Source: Atopococcus tabaci
GTDB taxonomy: Bacteria; Bacillota; Bacilli; Lactobacillales; Carnobacteriaceae_A
NCBI GenBank assembly: GCA_030535975.1
Contig: JAUNQW010000006.1
Coordinates: 18,261 to 66,090, forward strand
Direction of reading: 5' to 3'
DNA: 47,830 nt
Shown here: positions 8,597 to 18,357 of the stretch, piece by piece
How the letters are laid out: every line of letters starts with the position of its first letter
Numbering within the stretch: position 1 is the stretch's first letter
Program-made: the position numbers and the translations under genes
The notes under the pieces: model-generated
What the model was told of the DNA's origin: nothing
The model's database searches: none
The model's input: the letters and a program-made list of their open reading frames with translations, nothing else

Positions 8597-9974
8597 TGGT
8601 CAATTCTCCTCTCTTTGTATGAAAAGCAATAACATACTGCTCATCTTCTCTGCTTGGCTCGACTGAGTAAACAGATTCCTTATAAGTTACCAACCATATT
8701 ATTCTATTCGAAATATCTTGAATAATCCAGGCATGATTTCTTTTTTCTAAAGGAACTTTTTGGTCGATGAATATATCTTTAATCTTCTTACTCTGATTTA
8801 AGCTTCCTTTCAGAGTCATCCGATCCCCATCTTTTCGATGCCGGGCAAAAAGAGGTAAGTCTATATCCTCCCTATTGACAGTGATAAAACAGCTTGCTTC
8901 AGCAGAATCGAATTTTTCTTTTTCAAAGAATCCAAGAGACTCACTGGCCGAAAGTCGGCACCATTCATTCATTACCAATTCATTTACTGGATTCGTATCA
9001 GACAGCTTTACTTCTTTTTCTATTGTTAATTTTTCATAACTCCGAAAAACATTATAAGCATTCGGCAGATTAAACCGGCTATTAGGCTGTCCTTCTTGAA
9101 TCCAGCGAAGAATATCCCAAAGGGAGCGATTAGATATTTCTATTTCTTGATCTGCCAGCTCTTGAAAAAGCCATAACTTCAAAATAAAATAACGATAATC
9201 CTCACTCTCTTGCATAAAAAGTTTTCTATCTAGTTCCTTACCATCATGAGATGTTACTTCAGTAAGTTTTTCACTAAAAATAACTTCTGTCACAGCAGAT
9301 AAGGATTGAATTTCTTCCGCTAAAGCCTGCACTTGATATTCAACTTGTGGATTTTCTTCTTTGAGCAGAGGAATAATCTGATTACGAAAACGATTTCTTG
9401 TAAATTCACTCTCTTCATTACTGGCATCTTCAACAAAACGAATGTTTTCTTTTTGAGCATAGTCATAAAGTTCTGCTTTAGTAAATGACAAGAGGGGTCG
9501 GACTAGGCAACCCGGCGAAAAAATCTGTGACCAACGTATTCCGCCCAGCCTCTCCCAGGATCCCCCTCTAACAAATCTCATTAATAAAGTCTCCAGCTGA
9601 TCACTTCTATGGTGACCTGTCATTAAGGTCTCAGCCTTTAAGATTTCCATTCTTTCAGCAAAAAACTGATACCGAAAGTCTCTGGCAGCTTTTTCAATTC
9701 CTGAATCGGGAGGGTTTTTCCATTCTTTGATACTTAAAGGAAGGCAAAGCTGATCAGCAATTTTTTTGATAAATTCTGCTTCTGCATCAGATTCAGGCCG
9801 CAGGCGATGATTAACATATGCCAAACTTATACTTGGTCTAATATGGGAAGGCAAATTTAACAGTAGATGGAGAAGGACCATAGAATCGACGCCACCTGAT
9901 AAGGCCAAAAGAATGTGGCTATCTTTAGTTAAGTTGAGCTTTTTTTCATAATTCTCCTTAAATCGTTGGTTCAT
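8583..9974 (-). CDS. tilS: tRNA(Ile)-lysidine synthase
   Basis: Modifies C34 of the CAU anticodon of tRNA-Ile2 to lysidine, so that it reads AUA and is charged with isoleucine. The N-terminal PP-loop SGGVDS is at residues 26-31, and TGHHRSDQLET and ENPQVEYQVQALAEEI follow in the catalytic domain. The 463-residue length includes the C-terminal TilS domains. An AGGAG site precedes the ATG. A strong terminator (9991-10016) ends only 16 bases before the start codon, so there is no room for a separate promoter and transcription must depend on read-through from the divIC operon. Confidence 0.95.
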   Translation of the reverse strand: MNQRFKENYEKKLNLTKDSHILLALSGGVDSMVLLHLLLNLPSHIRPSISLAYVNHRLRPESDAEAEFIKKIADQLCLPLSIKEWKNPPDSGIEKAARDFRYQFFAERMEILKAETLMTGHHRSDQLETLLMRFVRGGSWERLGGIRWSQIFSPGCLVRPLLSFTKAELYDYAQKENIRFVEDASNEESEFTRNRFRNQIIPLLKEENPQVEYQVQALAEEIQSLSAVTEVIFSEKLTEVTSHDGKELDRKLFMQESEDYRYFILKLWLFQELADQEIEISNRSLWDILRWIQEGQPNSRFNLPNAYNVFRSYEKLTIEKEVKLSDTNPVNELVMNEWCRLSASESLGFFEKEKFDSAEASCFITVNREDIDLPLFARHRKDGDRMTLKGSLNQSKKIKDIFIDQKVPLEKRNHAWIIQDISNRIIWLVTYKESVYSVEPSREDEQYVIAFHTKRGELTNDYT

Positions 9975-9990
9975 CTTCGATTTCTCCTAT

Positions 9991-10016
9991 AAAAAAAGCC
10001 GGGATTTCTCCCGGCC
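9991..10016 (-). terminator. Intrinsic terminator between the S1 protein gene and tilS
   Basis: On the minus strand GCCGGGA pairs with TCCCGGC across a short loop and is followed by seven T. It is GC-rich and should be efficient. It ends 16 bases before the tilS ATG, so it acts inside a conserved operon and probably lowers rather than stops downstream transcription. Confidence 0.88.
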
Positions 10017-10029
10017 AATATCTTTTTAA

Positions 10030-10557
10030 TTAACCGCGACGACCTCCACGGCCCCCACGCTTATGTTCGGTATTTCTTTTCAGTGATGTTAATCTTTCTT
10101 CACTATCTTTTAGAAAATCACTCATTAAATCGTCGAAACTGCCACTTCCTTTGGAAGCTTTAGAAAATGACGAAGAGCCACCTGTCGGTCTCGGACGGCT
10201 CGAGTAACGAGGAGCACTTTCCTGACGCTGATAAGACTTTTCTGGCTTTCTTTCAGGCCTCTTCTCACTGGACTCTACTGTACTCGCTGGTCTAGCAGCC
10301 TTTTTCTCAGCAGTCTGATTGGGTTGGTCGGATTGCTTAATAGATAAGGCTATATTTCCATTATCTTCAATCTTTAATACTTTAACAAGAATCTCATCAT
10401 CTTTTCGCAACTCATCATTAATGTCTTTTACAAAATGGTCTGCAATCTCACTAATGTGTACCAGCCCTGTTTTGTTATCTCCTAAATCAACAAATGCACC
10501 AAAATTAGTAATATTCGTTACTCTGCCTTGAACCTGACTTCCTACTTCAATCGTCAT
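10030..10557 (-). CDS. yabR: S1-domain RNA-binding protein (YabR/CvfD type)
   Basis: A single S1 RNA-binding domain occupies about residues 1-72 (G..V.G.V..I..FGAFVDL near the N-terminus, GLVHISEIA near 31-39). The other 100 residues are low-complexity, rich in Arg, Ser, Lys and Pro, ending in a short RGG-like repeat (KRGGRGGRRG) that could bind RNA. Proteins of this family (YabR in Bacillus, CvfD in streptococci) act as post-transcriptional or stress regulators. It sits between divIC and tilS as in B. subtilis. The 175-residue length is somewhat above the Bacillus form because of the tail. The gene symbol is by synteny. Confidence 0.88.
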   Translation of the reverse strand: MTIEVGSQVQGRVTNITNFGAFVDLGDNKTGLVHISEIADHFVKDINDELRKDDEILVKVLKIEDNGNIALSIKQSDQPNQTAEKKAARPASTVESSEKRPERKPEKSYQRQESAPRYSSRPRPTGGSSSFSKASKGSGSFDDLMSDFLKDSEERLTSLKRNTEHKRGGRGGRRG

Positions 10558-10635
10558 GAATAAAATAGTCCTCCCTTTTAACTTTGTTTATATTATAGCA
10601 TTTTTTTGTCTTTAATCAATCTCATACCTGATTGA

Positions 10636-11112
10636 TTAATCTTGTGGTTTCTCTGCTTGATTAGAACCTGCAATAGATTCTTTTTTCTTTTCGAATTCTT
10701 TTTGTTTCTTATTCATTTCGATTGAAAAATTATGTGGGTCTCCAACGATGTTAAAAACCACTTCATCATCATCTGTTAAATAGTATTCATTACGAGCTAG
10801 ATTCGCTACATACTCTTCATTCTCCAGTAAATGTATACTTTCTTGGAGCTCGACTTGATAGTTTTGGCTTAAATCCAGGGTGTCTTGAGCAACCTTTAGT
10901 TCGTCATTTAAAGAGGTAATAGACGTGTAGTTTTTGATATTCTTCACACCAAAGATTAGCATGAGAATAAGGCCTGCTGCTACTATCATTAGCCTTCTTC
11001 GACCATGGCCTGATCGCTTTTTAGTCGGTTCCCTATCTTCTACAGCCATTTCTTTAATAAATGGTCTTTGTTTTTTTCGATCAGTCAACTCGTTTTTATT
11101 CAATCTCGCCAC
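10636..11112 (-). CDS. divIC: Septum formation initiator (DivIC/FtsB family)
   Basis: A bitopic membrane protein of the divisome. The 158-residue sequence has a basic cytoplasmic N-terminus of about 40 residues, one membrane helix (about 40-57, rich in Leu, Ile, Met and Val), a coiled coil over about 65-110 and a charged extracellular end. The family feature of a TM helix immediately followed by a heptad helix is clear. Position between rqcP and the S1 protein gene matches divIC of B. subtilis. The C-terminal 30 residues are Lys/Glu/Gln-rich and not conserved. Confidence 0.92.
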   Translation of the reverse strand: MARLNKNELTDRKKQRPFIKEMAVEDREPTKKRSGHGRRRLMIVAAGLILMLIFGVKNIKNYTSITSLNDELKVAQDTLDLSQNYQVELQESIHLLENEEYVANLARNEYYLTDDDEVVFNIVGDPHNFSIEMNKKQKEFEKKKESIAGSNQAEKPQD

Positions 11113-11185
11113 CCCATTTCCTTTAGCCTGTTCTTTGATTATAGCTTGAAAAAGTATTTTTTGTCTATAAGCTTCTGAATTTTCT

Positions 11186-11452
11186 TTAGTTATCCGAATT
11201 TATATACTTTTCTTCTACAACCGAAAACATATTTTTAGCTTCATCTTTTTTGGTTGTTTCTTTAATTTCATTGATTCTAACCGTTAATTGCTTGTTGCCG
11301 AAATTTATTTCTAAATGATCTCCCACTTCAACATTACTCGATGATTTGGCTAATTTATTATTAATTTTAATACGACCTTTATCTGCTATTTCTTTGGCCA
11401 CGGTTCTTCTTTTAATAATTCGTGACACTTTTAAAAATTTATCTAATCTCAT
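11186..11452 (-). CDS. rqcP: S4-domain RNA-binding protein RqcP (YabO)
   Basis: A small S4-type RNA-binding protein that helps ribosome quality control by stabilising the P-site tRNA during alanine tailing in Firmicutes (family knowledge). The longest ORF starts at 11512 inside mazG. The ATG at 11452 is preferred because the protein then begins [16 protein letters not shown], the family start, and gives 88 residues, the usual size. This ATG lies four bases after the yabN stop. The terminal segment [11 protein letters not shown] is also a family feature. It is followed by divIC, as in B. subtilis without the intervening sporulation genes yabP and yabQ. Confidence 0.93.
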   Translation of the reverse strand: MRLDKFLKVSRIIKRRTVAKEIADKGRIKINNKLAKSSSNVEVGDHLEINFGNKQLTVRINEIKETTKKDEAKNMFSVVEEKYINSDN

Positions 11453-11456
11453 TGTT

Positions 11457-12512
11457 TTATTCACCATTTTCATCTTTCTTAATATCTTCCCATAGCTGCT
11501 CAAGTTCTTCAATACTATCTACTTCAAGTTCCCCAAAAACATTCGGATGGCGGCGGTATAATTTTTGATTAAGACTCTCGAGAATATCTTCCAAGCTAAA
11601 GAATCCTTCGTTCTCAGCGACTTTAGAATGATAGAGGACTTGAAGCAGAACATCTCCTAATTCCTCAATCATATTATCAATATCATCTTCTTCAATCGCT
11701 TGTCTAAGCTCCTCACTTTCTTCTTCCAGATAAGGCCACAAACTTTTATGATCTTGATTCAAAACCCATAGATCGCCTTGATCAAAATCGAAAATTTGGT
11801 CTGTTAAATCCCGGCTTCGGGCAAATGAGCGCCAATTTTTGTTTGGACTTAAAGGCGGCAGATAAACAGAAAGAAGATTATGCACACCTTCAAAAAAATC
11901 TAATTCATACAGAGGAACCCATGTGACAGTTTCTTGTGAACTGCCTGCTGCATCTACTCGAGCAACAGGGTAGTCATCAGGATAGATCTTCATCAAGTCC
12001 AGCTTGACATCGCCGGCTACCATCGGATGGTAAACCTGCATAATAATCAAGTGCTGGTCAGGAGACAGGCTCTCTACTTGGAAGTCTAATCCATCGACAA
12101 GTTGGAATCCTTCAACCGGATCTGCTTGAACAGCAGAGAATAAATCATCGATGAAAGAATGCCCGTTCATAACTTTTACATCAGTACCTGTATCATTTTG
12201 CAAGAGCAGCTGGGTTGTCAGTTCTGCAACCATGGGATGACCCGGTACAGCATAAACTATATCTTGATTTTTAGATTTCTCCAGCAAGTCATCGACAATA
12301 GCCGGATAGACTTTTTCAAAGTCCTCATTAAACTTCTCATATAAAAAATCATAAGTCTTAAAAGAATGACCTTTTTCTTTTAATTGTGCGACTGCCGGGT
12401 GATCTTCAGTTCTCAGATACACATGTTCAGATTTTTTAATAATATCATAACTTCCTATAGGCATTTGGTGAAAGTCACCAGGACCTAGTCCAATAATTTC
12501 AATTTTTCCCAT
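11457..12512 (-). CDS. yabN: Tetrapyrrole methylase-fold / MazG fusion protein (YabN-like)
   Basis: The N-terminal domain (about residues 1-215) has the SAM-binding start GLGPGD at 8-13 and VPGHP near 105-109, typical of the tetrapyrrole methylase fold. The C-terminal part (about 227-351) is one MazG NTP pyrophosphohydrolase domain with metal-binding acidic residues in EEESEE (263-268) and EELGD (283-287). Bacillus YabN is about 490 residues with a longer MazG portion; this one has 351 residues and one domain. The helix normally reading CPWD..QTH is altered ([11 protein letters not shown]). Likely housekeeping of non-canonical nucleotides, but the substrate is unknown. It overlaps the flippase gene by 14 bases. 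Confidence 0.9.
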   Translation of the reverse strand: MGKIEIIGLGPGDFHQMPIGSYDIIKKSEHVYLRTEDHPAVAQLKEKGHSFKTYDFLYEKFNEDFEKVYPAIVDDLLEKSKNQDIVYAVPGHPMVAELTTQLLLQNDTGTDVKVMNGHSFIDDLFSAVQADPVEGFQLVDGLDFQVESLSPDQHLIIMQVYHPMVAGDVKLDLMKIYPDDYPVARVDAAGSSQETVTWVPLYELDFFEGVHNLLSVYLPPLSPNKNWRSFARSRDLTDQIFDFDQGDLWVLNQDHKSLWPYLEEESEELRQAIEEDDIDNMIEELGDVLLQVLYHSKVAENEGFFSLEDILESLNQKLYRRHPNVFGELEVDSIEELEQLWEDIKKDENGE

Positions 12513-14091
12513 TTTTCTTTCCTCTCAATAAACGTTCACTCATCGGCAGCATCACCCATTCTCTTATTGTCAAGACCTGCAGAACCATTATCATTCTTAA
12601 GAAAACAGCAGCCCCGCCAGCAACAGCCAATAAGATGGCTGCCAAAGTTACTCCGCGTCCTACACCCCACAAAGCTTGTAAAACAGTTAGAAGAGTCCTG
12701 ACAAATAAGCCTAAAGCAAGCAGGCTGATTGAATAACCCTTAATAAAAGGTGCTTGATTGGTTTGAAGCAAGATATCCTTTAAATGGTATGTAAAATAGG
12801 CTACCACTACTGTTAAACTGATAACCGTAGCAATACTTGCACCCATCGTCTGAAAGAGGGGGATGAGTAACTGATTTAATATTAATTTAATTCCTAGAAT
12901 AAAGGTCAAACCAGTCAAGATAACTCTTTGCTTTTTTTGAATGTGTAAAATATTCTGAAAAGCCAGCAGGATGCTCATTAAGAAAACAGCCAGCATATAC
13001 ACAGCCAAGACATGAGTTTGATCCTCACTCGCAAATAAAAAGCGGTTCAGTTGGGGCATAATAGCGATTAGTCCTACCGAAGCTGCTCCAGAAAAAACCA
13101 CCACGAGACGAATAATAGAGCGTGCTTCCAATTTCAAACGGTCTGGACGTTTTTGCAGACGAGGCTGACTTAAACTGGGCAACATAGTCGCCGTCAAACC
13201 TGATGATACCACCAAACCCAATTGGGCAATCGGCTGCCCTCGATCGTAGACACCCTTTTGAATCATACTTTGAGCTAGAGACAATCCCGATTTCTCCAAT
13301 TGATTTAAGACAGTAAAAGAATCAATCAATTGCAGTAAAATAAATAAGCTAGAAAAAGCACTTAAAAGCAGCCCTTCATAAAGAAAGCGCTGATATAAGT
13401 TCTTTTTGCTCGGCAACTGATCTGTGACACCTGTCATTTCTAGTTTTTTTTGCTTTTTTCTATAAGAAAAGCCATATAGCAGAAGAATTAAACTCGATAC
13501 TACAGCGGCTGCAAAAGTTCCTAGATAAGCCAGCTGCCCCATCTGGTAAACAGATTGATCGCTTTGCGTAAACTGGAAAGCAATCAAAAGGATCAGGCTC
13601 ACCCTGACCAACTGCTCGGCTACTTGACTTACTGCAGTGGGCATCATATTCATTTGTCCTTGAAAAAAACCTCTAACACTTCCAATAACGGCTGTTAAAG
13701 GATAAATGAAAGCAATACTTTGAATCAATGGACTTAATTGAGGGTCACCCATCAAATTAGCAAGGGGCTGAGAATACATATAAAGAAGAAGACCTAAAAA
13801 ACTAAAAGGAAGAAGCAAAATATAAAATAAACGCTTAAAGACAGCGATTTGTCCTTTTTCACTATCTACTTCAGCTATACAAGATGAAACAAACAGAGGG
13901 AAACCATTTAATGCAAGCGCAGCTGTTATCCCATAAAGAGGATAAACTTGCTGGTAAACATAAAAGCCTCTATCTCCTGTCCAATTTTGTAAAGGAATCT
14001 TATAAAGAGCACTCAGTACTTTAGCTAATAAAGTAGCTAAAGATAAAATAACCGCCCCCTTAATTAATTTCTTTGTGTTTTTATGCTTCAT
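12499..14091 (-). CDS. yabM: Polysaccharide/lipid flippase of the MOP superfamily (YabM/SpoVB-like)
   Basis: A 530-residue integral membrane protein with about 14 hydrophobic segments. The N-terminal motif K-G-A-V-I-L-S-L-A..L.K..S..YKIPLQ is typical of SpoVB/YtgP/YabM proteins, which flip lipid-linked cell-wall or polysaccharide precursors. The substrate cannot be told from sequence: it could be a lipid II flippase (MurJ-like) or a polysaccharide unit flippase. Position between mfd and yabN corresponds to yabM of B. subtilis. It begins 16 bases after mfd and overlaps yabN by 14 bases, so it is part of the pth-mfd operon. Confidence 0.88.
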   Translation of the reverse strand: MKHKNTKKLIKGAVILSLATLLAKVLSALYKIPLQNWTGDRGFYVYQQVYPLYGITAALALNGFPLFVSSCIAEVDSEKGQIAVFKRLFYILLLPFSFLGLLLYMYSQPLANLMGDPQLSPLIQSIAFIYPLTAVIGSVRGFFQGQMNMMPTAVSQVAEQLVRVSLILLIAFQFTQSDQSVYQMGQLAYLGTFAAAVVSSLILLLYGFSYRKKQKKLEMTGVTDQLPSKKNLYQRFLYEGLLLSAFSSLFILLQLIDSFTVLNQLEKSGLSLAQSMIQKGVYDRGQPIAQLGLVVSSGLTATMLPSLSQPRLQKRPDRLKLEARSIIRLVVVFSGAASVGLIAIMPQLNRFLFASEDQTHVLAVYMLAVFLMSILLAFQNILHIQKKQRVILTGLTFILGIKLILNQLLIPLFQTMGASIATVISLTVVVAYFTYHLKDILLQTNQAPFIKGYSISLLALGLFVRTLLTVLQALWGVGRGVTLAAILLAVAGGAAVFLRMIMVLQVLTIREWVMLPMSERLLRGKKNGKN

Positions 14092-14107
14092 AAGTACTGC
14101 CTCATTT

Positions 14108-17100
14108 TTAACTTTCTACTTCTGCTTCATCCGGAGAAGAGTTGGCTTCTTCCAGTCCATATTCTTTTTCTTGAAAATCAGCCATTCTTCTTACAAAGGT
14201 TAAAAGATAATCAAGCCAAACTTGATCAGAAGTTTTCTTGTTTACGAAAAAATCCACATAAATTTTTCCGTTTTTCTTTCCTACATCTACTTTGACAGGT
14301 ATATCTTGTAAAGCTCGGAAAATTTCTGGTCCGGGTATTTTTTGAGTTCCCGATGCCGAAAAATGTACACGGATGACTTGTCCTCTTCGGTGCTTGTCCT
14401 GTTTTATTTTCTCGATTAAAGCGATTTCTCCATATCTCTTAATTTGTCCAATCGTCAGCAGGTCGGCTGCTTCTTGAGGGTAATCGCCGAAGCGGTCAAT
14501 CATATCTTCCTGAATTAATAGATAATCTTCCTCTGTTTTCATCATATTAATTCTTTGGTACATATCAATTTTTTGAAAGTCATCACTAATGTAAGTTTCT
14601 GGAAGATAGGCATTGACATCTAAAACCATTTCAAGGTTTGTTTTTTCTTGAACAGGCTCATTCTGCTTACGAGCTACTGCTTCTGTCAGAAGTTGAGTGT
14701 ACATATCATATCCTACAGAATCAATGAAGCCGGACTGTTGCTTGCCCAGCAGATCTCCTGCACCCCGGATAGATAAATCACGCATAGCTATCTTAAAGCC
14801 GGCCCCCAACTCGCTGAACTCTTTAAGGGCCTGTAAACGTTGAACACTTTCTTCACGCAAGACTTTATTGGGCTCATAAGTCAGATAAGCATAAGCGACA
14901 CGGCTGCTTCGCCCTACACGCCCTCGCAACTGATAGAGTTGAGAAAGTCCCATCCGGTCGGAGTCTTCAACAATTAAAGTATTCACATTAGGCAGGTCAA
15001 CCCCAGTTTCAATGATAGTAGTAGTCACCAGGACGTCGTATTCACCTTCGTAAAAGCGAATCAAAACCTCCTCTAGAGCAGCTTCGGTCATTTGCCCATG
15101 GGCATAGGCAATGCGAGCATCCGGCAGGAGTTCCTGCAGATAGGCTGCTCTTTGCTGGATAGTGGCTACTCGATTATGGAGATAAAAGACCTGTCCGCCC
15201 CTTGCCATTTCTCTTTCAATTGCTTGGCGTACGGCTCCAGGATTTAATTCCATAACATAAGTCTGGACAGGGTAACGGTTAGACGGCGGTGTTTCAATGA
15301 CAGATAAATCTCTGACCCCAATGATAGACATATGGAGGGTTCTTGGAATAGGTGTTGCTGTTAAAGTTAAAACATCCACATTTTTTTTCAGACTTTTCAG
15401 TCTTTCTTTATGTTTAACACCAAATCTTTGTTCTTCATCCACAACCAGCAAGCCTAAATCCTTAAAATCAACATCCTGGCTTAAGAGTCGGTGGGTACCA
15501 ATAACCAGATCCACCTGACCTCTTTTTAGTCCTTTAATTGTTTCCTCTTGTTGCTTTTTGCTTCTAAAGCGAGACAGAAGACCAATCTCTACTGGAAAAC
15601 CCTCGAAACGCTCCAGGGCAGACTGGTAATGCTGCTGGGCTAAAACGGTTGTCGGTACAAGGAAAGCAGCCTGCTTACCTTCTTGGACAGATTTAAAGAT
15701 GGCGCGCATAGCCACTTCAGTCTTTCCATAACCGACATCCCCGATTAACAAGCGATCCATCGGTCTTTCTTTTTCCATATCACGCTTAATCTCTTCAGCA
15801 CTTTTCAATTGATCTTCTGTTTCGATATAAGGGAAAGCATCTTCAAACTCTTTTTGATAAGCATTATCTACTTGAAAAGCATGGCCTTTTTCTGCTTCAC
15901 GGGCTGAATACAACTCAATTAATTCATCACTTATATCTTCAACCTGCTGGCGGACTTTCTGTTTAGTTTTTGTCCATTCTGTTCCACCCAGCTTATGTAT
16001 TCGTGGTGCTTTTCCTTCAGACCCGACATATTTTTGAACCATATTTATTTGGTCAACTGGTACAAAAACCTTTGCCTCATCTCGATAAACGATCACCATA
16101 TAATCTTGATGAATGCCATTAATATCCATTGTTTCAATTCCGATATAATGACCGATTCCATGATTAATATGAACAACATAGTCTCCAGGCTTTAATTCGT
16201 TATAATTTTTAAGCTTTTCGGCATTACTATATTGAATGCGACGGACCTTCTTTTTAGGAATGCGGTTAAATAATTCTTTTTCAGTAATAAGTGCTATTTT
16301 TTCTTCAGGCATTTCAAAGCCACTTCTTATAGACGACTGAATAATCTGAACGCGCCCGGTGGTAATTTTTTCTTCCTTCGTCAATATCTGGTGGTCAATC
16401 TCATATTCCGCTAGTATTTTAGCTACTTCAGCTATCCGATCTTCTTCCGATACCGTAATAGCTACTGCATATTCTTGTTTCAACCAACGATGAACTTCTG
16501 CATGAAGAAGTTCCATTTGACTGTAAAACTGCTGCATTGAACGATACTGAAAATGCTGAACTCTATCTAAGCGAAGATTACCCATTCCTTTCTCAAAGAT
16601 AGAGTAATAGATCATCGCACCCTCATGTTTGCTGACAGCATCACGGAAAGTTGGACTGAATTTTTGCTGAGGTAAAAAAGATCCTTCTTCAATTTTATCT
16701 TCTACCCATAAATCATTTTCATCATTTAAATTTCTTTCTGCTTCCACAATTCTTGGATATTCATCAAGCACAAGTAAGCCGTCTGAAGTTAAATAGTCAA
16801 TAATTGTCGTTTCTTCAGGGTAGATATATGATGCGAAAAGCTCTACTCCCTCGTAATAGTCATCATCTTTAAGGGCTCTTATGAGCTCAGTCATCTCAGT
16901 CTGTAGATTTTCTTTTACTTCCTCATTTTTTATTTGGGAAACTTGACTCTCCAGCTCTTGTTTAATTTTATCAGCTGCTTCTATCTTCCATTCCTTAAGA
17001 AAGAAATTTTCACGTCCAGGGAGTATGGTCACTGCGTCAATGTTTTCTATCGATCTTTGACTTTCAATATCAAAGTAACGAATAGAATCAACTTCAACAT

Positions 17101-17695
17101 CAAACAATTCAATACGGACAGGATAAGCTGAGTTGACAGCATAGATATCCACAATTCCTCCGCGGATACTAAATTCTCCCGGTGAAAAAACCATCTTTTG
17201 ACGTGTGTAACCGAGCGCTGTCAGTTTTTCCGGAAGAAGTGCTGTATCTACTTCTGTTTCATAGTCAAAACGTAAAGCAGCATCAGAAAAATATCGACTA
17301 GGTGGCAAAAATCTCTTCACTCCGGCTAGAGGAACGATGACTATTCCAGGCTCATTGGATAATAGAAAATTGAGAGCTTCCACGCGCTCACCATGAATTT
17401 CCGGGGAAGAAATGGCCAGTTCCATCTGAATCGAGTCATCTGCCGAAAATAAATGTAAGTTATCTGGATTCAAAAAGCCCGTCAAGCTTTCAAATAACTG
17501 ATTAGCTTGATGAAGGTTAGGTTCAATAACTAAAATTGGTTTTTGAGTTTCTTCTAACAAATTTAACAGTTGAATGCTGCGGGCAGAGCCTGCCAAACCA
17601 GTGACAAGCTGAATGTCACGGTCTTGGACTCCCTGACTAATTCGTTGAAAGCTTGGTTGGTTATTAAAATAATGAATCACTTTTGAATCAGACAA
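14108..17695 (-). CDS. mfd: Transcription-repair coupling factor
   Basis: An SF2 translocase that removes stalled RNA polymerase and recruits UvrA. The 1195-residue protein has the UvrB-like N-terminal region, the RNA polymerase-interacting CarD-like domain (about residues 500-560, KPGDYVVHINHGIG), Walker A GDVGYGKT (652-659), the DEEQ box (753-756) and the translocation motif region followed by the D7 domain. The start ATG has only a modest ribosome site and lies 17 bases after the pth stop. Complete and of normal length, with the canonical pth-mfd order. Confidence 0.97.
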   Translation of the reverse strand: MSDSKVIHYFNNQPSFQRISQGVQDRDIQLVTGLAGSARSIQLLNLLEETQKPILVIEPNLHQANQLFESLTGFLNPDNLHLFSADDSIQMELAISSPEIHGERVEALNFLLSNEPGIVIVPLAGVKRFLPPSRYFSDAALRFDYETEVDTALLPEKLTALGYTRQKMVFSPGEFSIRGGIVDIYAVNSAYPVRIELFDVEVDSIRYFDIESQRSIENIDAVTILPGRENFFLKEWKIEAADKIKQELESQVSQIKNEEVKENLQTEMTELIRALKDDDYYEGVELFASYIYPEETTIIDYLTSDGLLVLDEYPRIVEAERNLNDENDLWVEDKIEEGSFLPQQKFSPTFRDAVSKHEGAMIYYSIFEKGMGNLRLDRVQHFQYRSMQQFYSQMELLHAEVHRWLKQEYAVAITVSEEDRIAEVAKILAEYEIDHQILTKEEKITTGRVQIIQSSIRSGFEMPEEKIALITEKELFNRIPKKKVRRIQYSNAEKLKNYNELKPGDYVVHINHGIGHYIGIETMDINGIHQDYMVIVYRDEAKVFVPVDQINMVQKYVGSEGKAPRIHKLGGTEWTKTKQKVRQQVEDISDELIELYSAREAEKGHAFQVDNAYQKEFEDAFPYIETEDQLKSAEEIKRDMEKERPMDRLLIGDVGYGKTEVAMRAIFKSVQEGKQAAFLVPTTVLAQQHYQSALERFEGFPVEIGLLSRFRSKKQQEETIKGLKRGQVDLVIGTHRLLSQDVDFKDLGLLVVDEEQRFGVKHKERLKSLKKNVDVLTLTATPIPRTLHMSIIGVRDLSVIETPPSNRYPVQTYVMELNPGAVRQAIEREMARGGQVFYLHNRVATIQQRAAYLQELLPDARIAYAHGQMTEAALEEVLIRFYEGEYDVLVTTTIIETGVDLPNVNTLIVEDSDRMGLSQLYQLRGRVGRSSRVAYAYLTYEPNKVLREESVQRLQALKEFSELGAGFKIAMRDLSIRGAGDLLGKQQSGFIDSVGYDMYTQLLTEAVARKQNEPVQEKTNLEMVLDVNAYLPETYISDDFQKIDMYQRINMMKTEEDYLLIQEDMIDRFGDYPQEAADLLTIGQIKRYGEIALIEKIKQDKHRRGQVIRVHFSASGTQKIPGPEIFRALQDIPVKVDVGKKNGKIYVDFFVNKKTSDQVWLDYLLTFVRRMADFQEKEYGLEEANSSPDEAEVES

Positions 17696-17712
17696 ATTTC
17701 ATCTCTCCTTCC

Positions 17713-18273
17713 TTAGTTATACTGCGACATGACGGCGTCAAAAGTGTGGCCTTCGAGCCAGAAATCAATAGCATCGGCTGTATGCTGTACACTTCCTTGG
17801 ATAATTTCTTTCTCATCTTCTTTAAAACCTCCAAGAACATGAGATATTACAGATTGCTTTGGATGGGGGCGGCCGATACCTATACGGGCACGCTTTATAT
17901 TTTTGGTGCCCATCACGTTGACGATATCCTTCATCCCGTTATGACCCCCTGGACTCCCTTTAAGCCGAAAGCGGACCTGACCAACGTCTAAATCTAAATC
18001 GTCATACACAATGAGGATATCTTCATCTACCACCCCAAAGTAGTCTGCAAGCGGCCTCAACGCTTTTCCTGAATTATTCATATAAGACATAGGTTTAACG
18101 AACAGAGTTTTTTTATTATTGATAAAAACTTCTGCATAAGAAGCATCAAATAAATTTTTATTTATAGAAAATCGATGGCGTTCAGCCAGCTCATCCACCG
18201 TTTCAAATCCAACATTATGTTTTGTTCCTTTATACTTAGGTCCTAGATTACCTAAGCCGACTATCATTTTCAT
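17713..18273 (-). CDS. pth: Peptidyl-tRNA hydrolase
   Basis: Releases peptides from prematurely dropped peptidyl-tRNA. The 186-residue protein carries the catalytic histidine in TKHNVGF (H19), NNSG near 73-76, the VYDDLDLD segment holding the catalytic aspartate (about D94) and GSPGGHNG. The normally proline-containing GLGNPG motif reads GLGNLG here (L10), a mild deviation near the active site. The ATG follows AGAGGTG. It is the first gene of pth-mfd-yabM-yabN-rqcP-divIC-yabR and has its own extended -10 promoter at 18358-18363. Confidence 0.96.
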   Translation of the reverse strand: MKMIVGLGNLGPKYKGTKHNVGFETVDELAERHRFSINKNLFDASYAEVFINNKKTLFVKPMSYMNNSGKALRPLADYFGVVDEDILIVYDDLDLDVGQVRFRLKGSPGGHNGMKDIVNVMGTKNIKRARIGIGRPHPKQSVISHVLGGFKEDEKEIIQGSVQHTADAIDFWLEGHTFDAVMSQYN

Positions 18274-18357
18274 CAGGACACCTCTTTGTTTTAATTTATA
18301 GGCACAGCAAAAGGGCTGTACAACTTACGTACAGACCCGTCTGGTTAACTTAACACC

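Noticed and set aside
11457-12512. A frameshift in yabN that would explain the missing MazG portion
   Set aside because: rqcP starts four bases after the stop and no leftover MazG sequence is found in any frame downstream.
17683-17991. A 102-codon open frame on the plus strand
   Set aside because: It lies opposite the end of pth and the start of mfd, whose motifs are clear.
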